A DNA stretch of 64,000 bases from Paracentrotus lividus (taxonomy: Eukaryota > Echinodermata > Echinoidea > Camarodonta > Echinidae): NCBI GenBank assembly GCA_940671915.1, contig CALNVZ010003426.1:16017505-16081504 (forward strand). Direction: 5' to 3'. Position 1 is the stretch's first letter, and the number at the start of each line of letters is the position of its first letter. The notes below the pieces were generated by a model. It did not search any database. It was not told the DNA's origin and saw only the letters and a program-made list of their open reading frames with translations. The position numbers and the translations under genes are program-made. Below are positions 35,983 to 48,054 of the stretch, piece by piece.

Positions 35983-36583
35983 AGGCTTTCTTTTGAAAAA
36001 AAAAAAATTACTATCATAATGAAGGTTATTTTGGACCCATTCCAAAATTCACCAAACTATATATCATATTTTCACCTATCATTCCGCCTATATAATTTTA
36101 TATTGGAGCTAAATATTAATGGATTTGATAATGAAAACTAATATCAATAATTATCTTGATTTGTACTCCTAATGTTGAACGTTATTACCCTTTTTCTTGA
36201 TTTCAGTTTTCTGAACCATCCCAAACTTTATTATCATAATTACGATTGTTTCTTTTATTATTCCGTAAATAATTGTAATATTACATTGGGTCTAAACGTT
36301 AATGTATTGAAATGAATTGATTATCAAAAAGAGGAATATTAATAATAAACTTAACTTGAACTCCAAATTCTGAACTTTCTTACTTCTTTTGCTGTTTTCC
36401 ACCCATCTCAACTTTGCGAGGGGTGGAAGTAACTTAATGAGGATCAATTACATCGAGGATATTGGGGAGGGACTGATAAACAAGTGGCGAAGAAAGAAAG
36501 ATAGAAAGGACCGAAAAGATACCAAGAATCACCTATATCTACCTAATTGCCTTGTAAACTATTACAAAAGAAGCTTCTTTAAC
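35983..36583. other. Non-coding stretch after the tRNA
   Basis: AT-rich. Two loosely similar segments (about 36010-36190 and 36200-36385, both with YGAACTTTMTTAC or ATTCCG words) suggest an old duplication. No gene seen. Confidence 0.45.
35991..35994 (+). terminator. Polymerase III T-run terminator
   Basis: TTTT eight bases past the tRNA 3' end, preceded by CTTTC, is a normal polymerase III stop signal. Confidence 0.7.
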
Positions 36584-37101
36584 TTAAAGGGGCAGTCCAC
36601 CCGGAATTTCAATTAAAACACACGTAAAAAGGAACGCATCAGTAAAGGTCATGACCGAATCAGACGCGGGATAAAAATGTTATAAATCTGTATTTTTTAT
36701 CATTATTTTTTTTTTTAAACATCACTTGTGATGTATTAGCCACTTGCATTATGTACTGTAAATTCCACAAATTGCCATTTTCTCCAAAGGATATTAATCA
36801 TTTTCCCTAATGACTATTATGAGATTTTTTTTTTTTTTTAAATACACATGTAAATATGAAAAATGTCTGAATGACATGCAAAAGGGCAATTTATGAAATA
36901 AAAAGAATAAAAAATAATAATTCGCTATTGACGTCACAAAATTAAGATTTCAAGCATTAATAACGTTTTTTAATTTTTTATATTCAGGTGTTTGTCAATC
37001 CTTCACTGAAATATTTCTATTATTATTTTTTTTTTTAATATCTTTTAATTTATTTCGCCTTTATGATAAACAGATTAGTCTAGGTCGGACTTCCACTTTA
37101 A
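36584..37101. mobile_element. TTAA-flanked inverted-repeat element 2
   Basis: TTAA at 36584-36587 and 37098-37101 bound 518 bp. Ends are AGGGGCAGTCCACCCGG and, from the right, AGTGGAAGTCCGACCTAG, matching with mismatches. The arms are more diverged than in the other two TTAA elements. No coding capacity. Confidence 0.65.
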
Positions 37102-39228
37102 CTCAACTCTGAAGACTTATAGTTGGTCCTCTTTTTACAGTAAGAAGGGCATTATCTATTATATATTCACGTCCATGTGTCATACACTCTTCTGCTTCCA
37201 AGCAAACAGGTTGTTATTCAAGAAATCGGATATGATAATTAATAAGCCACGCTATACGCACCAATCTGGGCAGTTTGAGATATATTTTGTTTCCCAAAGT
37301 TTGCTAATTTTCATTGTTGCAGGATCGGAAGTGATTGATAATGATTGAGAATGGTGGTGAGGGGGGGGGGGGGGTGCTAATATATGGTTATGAAACTAGG
37401 TTGCCATGGTGATACAGCGGTCGAATTCTGCAATAAAGAGACAATTCCGAAGAGAGTTGTAGAAAAAATATCCTCACTCCTGGCGGATAAACATAGAATG
37501 TTTGGAAACTTGGGAAGTGATGGCATTATACCTTTATAAAGAGGATAATTTGAAAAGAAATAAGTCAGGATAGAAAGAAATGGAAATCTCAACAGATTCA
37601 ATCCAGCGTAATAAAGAGTAAGATATAAACGAGAAATAATTGAAGAAGAAAAGAGAAGAAAACAGAAAATCAGAAATATAATTGAATATAATTCATCATT
37701 TATTGTCTTCTCCAAAAAAACAAAAACAAACACCACAATTAAAGAGATAAATTGAGAGAAAGAGAGAGTGAGAGAGAAAAGGAAATATTCTTATATAGTA
37801 AGAAAAGAATTCACCGTAAACAAAATAGTATAGGTCTACATGTCCTCCGATGTGTTCATATTAACCTATTTAGAGGGCGTGAATCTTACGAATAAATTGG
37901 GGGCGAGCCCAAATGGACAATTATATGCGACCCTGGAAACGTAAGTATGTTGGCGGTGATATATTTTTCATAGATCTATAGGTGCATTCAAACTTCATAA
38001 TATTCTTTTAATATTTCTCTCTTGGCTACCACTTTTAGTCTTGGCTAATTAATTAGTGGCATAATAGAAAGCTCACCTTAATGAAATAATAGTCCTGGCT
38101 AGCTTACCTGTATTCATTAAAGTGTGATCATATATTCTTCCTCGGTAGTTCTTGTATATAAGAGTTTGTGGTAAAACTTTAAATGCCGTTTCTACGAAAT
38201 CAAAATAATATGATATTTTGTATGCCAATATTCCTGTTATCTCATAATAAACTAGATGCATTCGCTATCTTTGTATTTGCTTTATTTTATATAGCACTAT
38301 TGTAATACCATACTGCAACACTATATAAAATCCATAATATTTTTTACATTGATTTATTGTTTTCAAATTAGTTTTCAAATGACTACAAGCATGCTGGGAA
38401 TTATTTAAACAATAATTATATATAAGCCTATTTAAATAAGAGGATACATTTTGAATATAATTGAAATATGCTAACCGGCTGGTTAAATGCGTCTGTAATG
38501 TTGTTCAGGCTAAAATAATTTATTTTATTGATTTTTTTAAAATATATATATTAAGAAAATTGGGACCGGGTAGTATATATACGATACCACACAAAGATAA
38601 TGAAATTATACCTCCATCATATAAACCTAATTTTGATTAATAAGGAATATTTTGGATGGCCTGATATGTCAAAAGATATTGGAATGTTCACTTAAATATC
38701 AGTCATTATTGCGTTCGTCAAACCAGTAATTGAGAAAACCGCAGTAGACCACTGCCTTGGTCTACATCACCGGGGGACCAGCGGGGCAGTGATGGGCATG
38801 ATGGGGGTTTAGCTGACATCGCTGTCTGTGCTATTTTCATTATTCGTTCTGCGTTTACTCCATACTTCAAACTCATAATACGCGGTTTTGCAACGTACAG
38901 ATACCAAAGCTTCATAACAAACTAAAAAAATACCTAAGATACAATTTGAAAGGACCAACATTGTTTTCTTCTTCTTCTCAATATTAAAATGGGATCATAA
39001 TGGGGGTGTTAACGACATTTGAGTAAATGTAAAATGTATATCAATATCATAAAATCACCAGCTGTAATACTATAACAGTTAATATTGATGGATAACATAC
39101 TGCAGTCAGCCATGTCGACTAGATGTAAAATGACTTGGTGTGATTTTCGGCAATATGCAGTTACCAAGGGGATTATTATAATGGTTATCATTGGTGAAAT
39201 ATTAGGAGATACAATTTTAAAGAATCGA
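37102..39228. other. Non-coding stretch
   Basis: Contains a G run at 37362-37374. Minus-strand open frames at 37377-37736 and 38718-38915 carry no recognisable domain. No RNA or repeat family seen. Confidence 0.45.
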
Positions 39229-39470
39229 ACCAAAAAGATATCAACGGGGGTAAATTCGTCGCTATGTCTGGCAAGCTTTTAGCAAGCTTTCTGGTCGCCA
39301 AGAACAGACTTTATCATGGTACCAAATTTTTTCAAAAGAAAAAAGAATCAAACCAAAATGAAACATAATGGGGTTCATTCGTCGCTTTGTCTGCATCTGG
39401 CAAGCTTTTTGGAAAGCTTTCTGGTTGCCAAGAAATAACCTTCATACTAGTAAAATTTAGCAAAAGAAGA
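39229..39470. repeat. Tandem duplication of about 115-bp unit next to tRNA copy 2
   Basis: Two units share ATTCGTCGCT, TGTCTGGCAAGCTTTT, AGCTTTCTGG and GCCAAGAA, starting near 39240 and 39360. The second unit runs to within a few bases of the tRNA 3' end. Confidence 0.8.
39462..39465 (-). terminator. Polymerase III T-run terminator
   Basis: On the minus strand TTTT follows the tRNA 3' end by eight bases, in the context TCTTCTTTTG. This is the same spacing as in copy 1. Confidence 0.7.
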
Positions 39471-39473
39471 CCT

Positions 39474-39546
39474 CGCCCGATAAGGGACTCGAACCCGTGA
39501 CCCTCAGATTAAAAGTCTGATGCTCTACCAACTGAGCTAACCGGGC
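39474..39546 (-). tRNA. tRNA-Lys(TTT), copy 2
   Basis: Identical over all 73 bases to the gene at 35910-35982, on the opposite strand, so the two genes converge across 3.5 kb. Anticodon TTT is at 39511-39513. A box, B box, all four stems and the single C-T mismatch in the T stem are preserved, so it should be transcribed by polymerase III if the chromatin allows. The short upstream word AATTACCGAAG and the downstream AGGTCTTCTTTTG match those of copy 1 with a few changes. This points to an old inverted duplication with the tRNA body held by selection or gene conversion. Confidence 0.97.
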
Positions 39547-40325
39547 TTCGGTAATTAAACATCAGATATTAACGTCATTTTTTTCCTTTAAAAAAGAGAA
39601 AATCGCCTCAGTACAGGACAAAATGGCTGTTAAATTGATGATGAAATACCTCATATAGAAGAGGAAAATAGAAGATAGAACGATACGGTTTGCATATCAT
39701 CATGAATAATACTTGGTTGCTTACCATCTATCCATTAAATTTTTTTATCAATTGGCTCTAATAAAAATATTTACAATATTTAAAATACTTATAATAAGCA
39801 GGTATGCAACAGAAATGCTCTTCTGTAAATTATAATCAATGAGTGTGTATGTGAAAATGTGATTTACTTTTATCGTCTTGTTGATAAAGCCTGTATGGGG
39901 AACCAACAAATTGTGACGTCATATAAATCACACCAATTTGATTAACACTCATCATGCTCATGCCACCATTCCACCAAACACAGATCATACATACGGAGAA
40001 TATCCATATGTGATACAAAGGGTTAAATTTGAAGTAACCTGAGTGCGCTAAGACAATACAATAGGATGAGCATATAGGCTAGTGTAATTAGGACCTTCCA
40101 CCCACACGTATTGAGTGATATGCAATTAGTGATATTGGTCGGTATTTACAACAAACGTGTCCGTTTTGGAAAGGTATAGGATGTCTCATTCTGTAGCGGA
40201 GCATAAGGAATGTTCTTTTTTTAAATTTTTTTTTAATTCTCATGTATGTGTATATATATTTCGTTTTAAGGTTGATGTATTCAACTCATGGGAATGTTTT
40301 CACTCCAGCTTTATCCTAAAACATG

Positions 40326-40361
<36 letters not shown>

Positions 40362-40972
40362 AAAAAGGAAAAATGGAACTATATTCATGATGTTAGAGCC
40401 TTTTCTATCTTTAAATTACTTTTCATTCTGAATGATACGTCTGCCAGATGTCAATTACACAAGGCCATTTAATGTAAATGTTTTTATCTACACTTATTTC
40501 GTTATTCATGGTTAAATAATTGCATTAGCTGGTACCAACAACATAATGTTAAGAAGACATATTTGACCTTGATATCTGCCCCTAAAAGGAATGTTAAACT
40601 ATATATATATATATATATATATCAATACAAAATTAAATACTATGCTGTATATAACCAAGGAGCTAACTCCTTGTTATAACTTATTTTCTAAGTTAACGTT
40701 GTTTTATGTCAAACTGAAATGCATCTGTGAAAATCAAACAGAATCACATACTGTGCACATGGACAAAGATAAATGAGAATAGAGTTTTTCAGATCAAAAC
40801 CAGATTATTCTGTAAGAAACATCTTCAAAACAGCTGGTATTGCCAGCGAAGTGTCTGAAACAACTGAGGAAAAAAAAAGTTCTGCTATCATTATTCACCT
40901 TCCACTGTCTTGGGGTAAAAACGACATTTTTAGGAAACATTTCTGGTCTAAATTCCGGGAGAGTTTTCTTAC
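39547..40972. other. Non-coding stretch; putative intron beside the 41-kb exon
   Basis: Holds a 30-base A run at 40330-40359 and a (TA)n run at 40600-40622. The part next to 40972 starts on the minus strand with GTAAGAAAA, a strong donor for the exon. No downstream exon could be identified. Confidence 0.5.
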
Positions 40973-41250
40973 CTGGGGACCCACTTAACGATCTTGATCG
41001 ACTGCCCAGGATACCAGCTATCGAATGCTCTGTGCTGTACGGTGACAATCCACGGTGCGAGGCAGCCATGGCACTCATGGCCGAAAGTCCCCCGGTCATC
41101 CCGGCCCGTTGATGATGCAGAAACTGCTGGTGCTGCTGGCTGGGGCCCATGTCATCTGAAGATGTGCCCAGTCCCACATACGGTAATTTCTGATGCAGCC
41201 CTGACACTATTTCCTCGGGCATTTGCCCATTAGCGTTATTAAAGATCATT
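40973..41250 (-). CDS. Exon of a PRD-class/Pax-like transcription factor (partial)
   Basis: A 278-bp exon with 92 whole codons and a phase-1 3' end. The 3' boundary is a consensus donor (CCCAG then GTAAG). Upstream, TTATGTACAG may be an acceptor, though without a good pyrimidine tract. Alternatively, the ATG at 41249 in fair Kozak context (A at -3) may start the protein. The product begins MIFNNANGQM and has a Gln/His stretch (about residues 38-47) and Met/Ala/Ser-rich sequence (51-66). Residues 75-82 read HSIAGILG, followed by Ser/Arg-rich SRSRSLSGSP. HSIAGILG differs by one residue from the Pax3/7 octapeptide HSIDGILG and is close to YSINGILG of Pax2/5/8. Such eh1-like motifs bind Groucho/TLE co-repressors and also occur in Rx and homeobrain proteins. 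No paired or homeodomain exon was found in the window. The coding call is firm in style; the family is an inference from one motif. Confidence 0.55.
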
Positions 41251-43088
41251 CTGTACATAAGTATCAAATTTGTTGGATTCGATTCTACAGATAATAATTT
41301 TTTAACAACCAATATTTAGCTTTTACTTAGAAGTATCTAGATACTGTATTCCTTTACTAGCAAAAGAAATATCTTTCTCGCCAGCTAAAGAAAGCCCAAA
41401 ATTCGATGAAAACAGCTGGCAGAATTCAATAGGTAATTGCCAAGGTGAACTTCAAAATGTCCTCCTAATTAATGATTCTCTTAAAAATCATGAAATCAAG
41501 GATGTTTCATCACACATCGCCTGTCCACGAAGATGAATATTGTTTATACATGCAGCAACGTACACACCTTCAAGCTCCAAACAATCAACAATCCCAATTC
41601 AATTTTGGCAGGGGTGATAATATCAGTATCATCCAAGGTTGCTTACTAATTCCTGTTGGCCGCCAATCGTAGAAATTGGACTTGGGGATCTCGGCAAAGA
41701 AGCGATTAATTGAGATCGATCTTTAAAGATTTGACGGAATTTTTGTCCAGTAAATCGACGATTATCACCGCCTTAAACGTCCGAGCATGGGTGAGCCGAC
41801 ACGGGGAGTTATCGCGATGAAATCTGCGAGTGATAAGCCGATAGCACCACGGAGGTTTATCATTAGCGATTTCGAAAACGATACGCGATATTTTGTCGTC
41901 TGCCAAAATAAGCTCCCTTTCTTCTTCGTTTCTCAAGAAGACCGCGGGAAATTTCAAAATTCTCCAAAATTAATTGTATCCTCTTGGCCAGGTAAGCCGG
42001 AGGGTTTGTAAACATAAACAAGAGGTAGTACACCCACGTGACTATGTAGAGCACCTGATATAATCAAGAAGGATAAATTGAGCTGATGTAGTAATGCGAT
42101 TAGACCCGGGCAGACAGTTCGGGATCTCGGTAAATAAAGGTTGAATTTTTATTTGGGCGCGCAGATTTTTAGCAGGTCGTCTGTTAGAGCGCAGAGGTCG
42201 GTCATTCTTTGCCACAGTCTTCTTTTGGAAGATCGGATGGGGGGGGGGGGTCTGGACAATTTTGAACTGGCGGCAGGTGGCAGGGGAGATATCTACACTG
42301 ATTTGATTTCTAGTTGACTTGAAATAGAGCGACGTATACGGGTCGTGTGTTGCGAGAAAAAAAAGTGTCTCAAATGAATCCTTTGTTTCTAATCTCAGAC
42401 AATGATTGTCTAGAGAAGGAGAAGGACTGTAAGAATGTTCTACAATAACGCCCTACTGCCAATAGGGCTCAGCACACGATATTGGCATACGTGATGGGGC
42501 TATATGGCGTTGCCGCCCCTGACATTACCCCCCCCCCCCATGCCATGCACTCTACAAACAAATCACTCAAACATGACTGAAAAAGGGTCTACTGGGTGCA
42601 ACTATAATTATCCTAGTCATATTTTTACTATTTTTCAGTTATTTCTTATTATTATTTTCATGATTTTGTATTCACGTTTGAGTAGAACACAGTCATCTCT
42701 GACTAGTACAAAGTTCAGATTACAATCAGTTGCGCCCAGCTGACTATCAATCTAGTCATTTTAACTAGATTGTCTTTTTTTTACAAAGTGTGTAAGTGCA
42801 GCAAAATGGTTCCTTTTAATTAAAGAATATTGACCCTTCACCTACGTGAATCTTACAACCCAGAAGGTAGGCCTAAATGTTTAAAACCGTCAACAGGTTT
42901 ACAATAAATAAGAAACCATAGCACATCCTCATTGAAATTGCCGCTTCGTACAGCTGCGATTTTTGTCATTGCCATCCTTTGACAACATTAAATTTCCTTA
43001 TTTATTCAAATAAAAGTGTATGCTTTTAGATATTGTCCCATAAATTCTCTTCGGTTTTTTAATGAAAACATTCTCGCTAAATACATGT
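41251..43088. other. Sequence upstream of the 41-kb exon; possible intron or regulatory DNA
   Basis: The block 41640-42200 is more GC-balanced than its surroundings and rich in ATTA/GATAA-type words. It has a duplicated word GGGATCTCGGYAAA at 41685 and 42121. Regulatory function is possible but only inferred. There is a G run at 42239-42250. A MITE-like word at 42445-42455 (CAATAACGCCCT) matches the foldback at 54627-54768. Confidence 0.35.
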
Positions 43089-43344
43089 ATATGAAGAGTT
43101 TCATTCCAAAAGGGACTAAATCCACTTTTATAACTTCAGAGAAAATGGCTTTTGTTTGCGAGATTTTGTACAGGCGTCTATGGAAAATGAAATTTTCAAA
43201 GTGCATTTTCTTGCTGTTATAATCAACATTCAAGAAAATCCTTTTGTTCATAGCCGGGTACCTACCTGAACAATGGCCTGGTATCAATAACTCAATTTTC
43301 ATCAAAAGTGGATTTAGTCCCTTTTGGAATGGAACTCTTCATAT
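43089..43344. mobile_element. Foldback MITE (ATATGAAGAG ends)
   Basis: ATATGAAGAGTTTCATTCC at the left pairs with GGAATGGAACTCTTCATAT at the right. Pairing continues through AAAAGGGACTAAATCCACTT, giving arms of about 45 bp around a 165-bp non-coding centre. Confidence 0.85.
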
Positions 43345-44099
43345 GACTTGTATATTTTTTTTTGTGGCTGCGTTGAAACCAACCTTATCCATCATGTTCT
43401 TTATAAAAAGCAAATGAAAACGAATGAATACACAAAACTATTAATCCTACAGAGTTTGGAAAATTATTTGAAATACATGTACATACTATTAACTATTTCT
43501 TACGTTTCGCAATGTCCAAAAATAGCAATGTTTAAAGGTCCTCATAAACATTAAAGACCATCTATACGGTATATTTCAATTGAGTAAAAATTAAAGAGCA
43601 TGAGGTTTCAATCCTAACAGAATCTTCATCAGAGAAAAATTACAAACAAGTATATTTATTACAATAACAGACAAGACAAGATCATGTTTTAATCTTAAAT
43701 GGTAGCCCTTATAAAGAGAAAATTTATAATCTTATTTTACCTCCGAAAGAATTTCGAAGTGATGGGCATGAGTAAGTGTGTATTGAAAGATCACCATGAT
43801 CACATAAACGTTAATCCCGTCATTATAAACCTCAATATCTTTCGTGATTTCGTGAGCATTTCCCTTCCCCGGTCGAACGCTTACATAATTGTGATTGATA
43901 GTAACAACTGGGCACTAGAGTCTAATGCTTAGAGTGAAATCCATCTAATTAACGAATAATTAATCGAATTAATCATTTGATATATCTGACAAAGGACTTA
44001 TTTTTCAATTAATGTTGTTGTTGTTGTTTTGTTTTTTTTATAAAATAAGATGTTGTCTTGATTATTCACTTTTAATGTCTCTGCCTATCATGCCTATAG
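43345..44099. other. Non-coding stretch
   Basis: AT-rich. No gene or repeat family recognised. Confidence 0.5.
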
Positions 44100-44232
44100 C
44101 AGTAGCGGACGCAGACCGGAGTCACACAATGAACTTACCGGGCCCATGCGTAAACATAATAGTGCCGCTTTTGTCCCCAGACAATTGGGCCCCCGAAATG
44201 CATTCAATTCGATTTTCTTGGATCCGCGCCTG
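44100..44232. mobile_element. CAG...CTG short MITE with GGATCCGCGCCTG end
   Basis: A 133-bp element: CAGTAGCGGACGC at the left, GGATCCGCGCCTG at the right, flanked by TATAG on both sides (44095-44099 and 44233-44237). Its right half, from GACAATTGGGCCCCCGAAAT to the end, is almost identical to that of the palindrome at 56609-56741. Confidence 0.8.
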
Positions 44233-44499
44233 TATAGTTAGTTCTTAATTTAGCTTAGAATGGTAGACTGTAACGTAAAATCCTCCTGAAAAATTCAAGA
44301 AAATTATCATCATATCATAAAATGATTTTCAACTTTCAAGCAGCATGAATATATAACAAGAATAATAATAATTTTTATCGCAGTAACAGAAAAATAAAAT
44401 AAACAATAAATACTATCGATAGGCCTAGCACCTATCCCACAACTCGCAAATATAGTTTTACCCATATCATTCTTCCTGTATTCAATATATAAGTTCGCA

Positions 44500-44701
44500 G
44501 AGTGAGAGAGAGAGAGAGATAGGGAGAGAGGGGAGAGAGAATTGAGGTTTAGGGATGGGATGGTGGCATGAAGGGGGGGGGGGGGGGCGTGGGAAGAGAT
44601 GGAGGAAGAAGGGGCGGGGAACCAAACTATGAAGGAAAGATAGAGGCAGAGAGAGAGAGAGAGGGGGTGAGGGAGGGAGGGAGGGAGGGAGGGAGGGAAG
44701 A

Positions 44702-44760
<59 letters not shown>

Positions 44761-45126
44761 AGGGGCAATAGCGAGCTTTTGCTAAAAAAAAAAAAAAAAA
44801 CCCCAACCAGGTCCATCCTATACAATCATGATTTTGAACTTCACTCTTGGTTAAGCCGAAAAGGGAAAAAAATCTTGTATCATAAACACTGCCCGGGCAG
44901 AAAAAAGAGGGAAAATAATTAAAAAGAACGAGTTACAAATCTAATTTGGTGGTGGATAGGTCTACGGTACAGCCCCCAACTGTTCTTTCTCTAGGGGAGT
45001 GAATCGAGTCCGCGAGCGCGGTGAACTTCAAAGCCCCCGGTGAAAATACTAGCTCCTACAAACATGCGACCCAGAGAGACAGAGGGAGAGAAGGAAGAGG
45101 AGGAGATTTGGAGGAGAGGAAGAGGA

Positions 45127-45195
<69 letters not shown>
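44500..45195. repeat. GA-rich microsatellite region
   Basis: (GA)n at 44500-44540, (GGGA)n at 44665-44698, (GA)n at 44704-44758 and 45125-45192, with a G run at 44572-44587 and an A run near 44783-44800. The Ser/Leu-rich and Arg/Glu-rich frames here are not genes. Confidence 0.9.
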
Positions 45196-45196
<1 letters not shown>

Positions 45197-45527
45197 GAGA
45201 AAGAAAGAAAGAGAGAAGGTGGGAAAGGAAGAGAGAGAAAAAATGGGGATGGATAGAGAAGAGAGAGGGAAATACGGGAGGGGGGGGGGCGTACATGGCG
45301 GATGACAATTTTAGCTAGGATGCAGAAATACACAGTGTACCGTATCTTGTGAGGTTGAGGATATCACTATTTTAATTTTTTTTAAAATCCTGTGTGTAGC
45401 ATTCTTTAGTCCCACTTTATCATTATTTGATTACACTTATCAAGCTGATGCATTTTAAACCTACCCCACCCCTCCTCCGCCTCCAACTTGTTAAGTCGCG
45501 AAATCTACAGTAGATGATAACATGTCA

Positions 45528-46032
45528 TTAAAGGGGAAGTTCACCCTGGAATTGTATTGGTCTTAAAAAATGAAGAAAAATAATAGAAAAATATTAGTGA
45601 AAGTTTGAAGAAAATCGACCAAAAAATAGCAAAGTTATGAATAATTAAAGTTTTGATTCTGTGACGTCACGTGCGAGCAGCTCTCCCATTGGTTGTGTAT
45701 GTAAATTCCATAAATTTGTCTTTTTGTCATGGTTCTTGATAAAGGAATGGGTGAATTTGATATAGTCATGTACATGAACATTATGTTTGATGGTATATCT
45801 ACGGCACAGGTGACATAATTGATTTCTTCTGAAAAAAAAGACATTTTATGTAATTTACACTACATAACACATAGGAGATCTGCTCGCATGTGACGTCACA
45901 GAATCAAAACTTTGAATAGTCATTACTTTATCATTTTTTGGTCGATTTTCTCCAAACCTTCATTCATATTTTTATTTTATTTTTCTGCATTTTTTAAGAC
46001 CAATACAATTCCAGGGTGAACTTCCCCTTTAA
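45528..46032. mobile_element. TTAA-flanked inverted-repeat element 3
   Basis: A 505-bp element bounded by TTAA at 45528-45531 and 46029-46032. Ends are AGGGGAAGTTCACCCTGGAA and its reverse complement. Arms of about 140 bp continue through GTATTGGTCTTAAAAAATG, TCGACCAAAAAAT and TCTGTGACGTCAC. The ends are related to those of elements 1 and 2, so all three are probably moved by one transposase type. Confidence 0.9.
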
Positions 46033-47595
46033 GGTGTCCTAAAAGAGTTTGTTTTCTTCATTTTCAAAGATGATAATTCTCAATAGGTAAACAATTCGAT
46101 ATACAAAACGAGGACACAAAAATCATTTTAGTAAGGATATTGGTGAATAATGATACCAAATGATTTGCAAACTAAATGTGAACAGACATTCATATCATGA
46201 TAACGGATAGCATCTTGCTTGATTTTGATAAATCCTTAATTTTTTTCTTTGCTTCTATATTTGCACTAAATGACCCCTCCCCCTTGGTACTACACCCGTA
46301 AGTGAAAATAAAATGCTTATTATAGAGTGTTGGTATGGGGTGGGGCGTTAAGGAGGGTGATTGGTGATGGGACTTGTTTTGTAGTGGGACCACGATTGAA
46401 GCTACCCCATGCTGGTATGCCGAAAATTGACTGACTCCGGGTCAGTCAGTCTGGGTGACCCTTAGCTTTGTACTTTACTATCTCCCCCCCCCCTCTCTCT
46501 CTCTATTTTAAAACTTTTGTCTCCCTCCCTGACTCGATCTACATTCCTCACTTATTCAAAGGTACCCTATGCCTCACACTTACCTCAGTTAAATTTTGAT
46601 TTGTGTTTGAAATATTTAGGGGGTATCCCCCCACATAAAAGATAAACGAATAAATAAATGAATACTACTACTAATAATAATAATAATCAGAAGAAATAAA
46701 ATAAAAATGAAAATATGTGCTTACAATTTTATTGCCGAAATTATTCTGAATTGAGAGATATAATCGGGAATGACATGCTATTTCTGAATTTGATTATGTA
46801 CAAACATATAAAAGTCTACCTAAAGAAAAAAAACATTACTATAGCCACCATAAATAATCTAATCGGTGTATTTCGCCACATCATGTTTTAAATTTTGTAA
46901 TTAATGCACTTTCATCTGACAAGGAAACGACACCTTGGGCATCCGACGTACAGTAATCTCAGACCCCTTCAAAATGGCTTTGCGTCTTTACACGGCATTA
47001 TGGCAACAAAATTGAATATGATCCCCTCATAATGACTTTATTATAGTTTAGCCATTGGACGTGGCCTGGGAATTTAGTCTGTCATCGGCATTATTCTTTG
47101 CATTTAGTGAGCAAATTGCGAGATTTATGGTTCGTTTTCGTATCTCTATTAACCTGGTAGTAACGGTTCAAGTGTACTCGATCTGTTACTTAGCTGGGCG
47201 GAGACTGGAAGCTCAGTCACAAGAATGTAAATGGCATAATACGGAGAATGGATGGGATAAAATAATTACATCTTCCTAATTGGGCTACTTGGAGTAACAA
47301 ATGGCGGTTTTCTAGTGGTGAGTGGGGCATGTATGTGGAGGGGGGGGGGGGAAGGGGGGCTCTTCCTGGCAAGAAGAATACAGAGCTTTATTGTAAACTA
47401 CCTTTTTAAAAAAAATCAGGGCTGTTTTTAAATATGTGCTGAACAAGATGTAAATAAAATAATAAATAATTTTGTGACTTCTATTCTTATTTGCTCCCTA
47501 CTCGTTCTCTCTTCCTAATCTATTATGTTTCTATTCTTTCTGTCTTTTTTTTTGTGTGTGTTGTAAACCCCGGCTAGCTCTCCCGATATTAGCTC
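46033..47595. other. Non-coding stretch
   Basis: Includes a short perfect hairpin near 46430-46452 (GACTGAC with GTCAGTC), a CT run near 46485-46505 and a G run near 47339-47350. The block 46920-47280 is GC-balanced and free of repeats. It could be a conserved non-coding element, but nothing in the sequence alone proves this. Confidence 0.45.
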
Positions 47596-47599
47596 AAAC

Positions 47600-47885
47600 C
47601 TCCACCACCATCCCCACCACAAACCACTAATAGCAGCAGAAACACCACCACCACCACAACACCACCAACCACCACCACCACCACCACACCACCGACAACA
47701 CCAACACCACCACCAACCACCACCACCACCACCACCACACCACCACCACCAACCACCATCACCACCACCAACCATCACCACCACCACCACCATCACCTCC
47801 ACCACACCCCGACCACCACCACCACCACTTTAAGGAACAACAAAACACCACTACCACCACCAACACCGCCAAAACAACCACCACC
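47600..47885. repeat. (ACC)n trinucleotide tract
   Basis: About 285 bp dominated by ACC/CAC repeats. The Gly/Trp/Val-rich minus-strand frames are artefacts. Confidence 0.95.
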
Positions 47886-47989
47886 CGTCAGCATAACATG
47901 GCATCAACTACGAAATCTGGCTCTTCCTACACCTATTTCAAAAAAATATATGAAGCTAAACTCCCCCACCTCTCTCCGTCTATCTCTGC

Positions 47990-48010
47990 CTCTCTGTCTC
48001 TGTCTGTCTC

Positions 48011-48052
<42 letters not shown>
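47990..48052. repeat. (CT)/(GTCT)n microsatellite
   Basis: GTCTCTGTCT words passing into a pure CT run. Confidence 0.9.
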
Positions 48053-48054
<2 letters not shown>

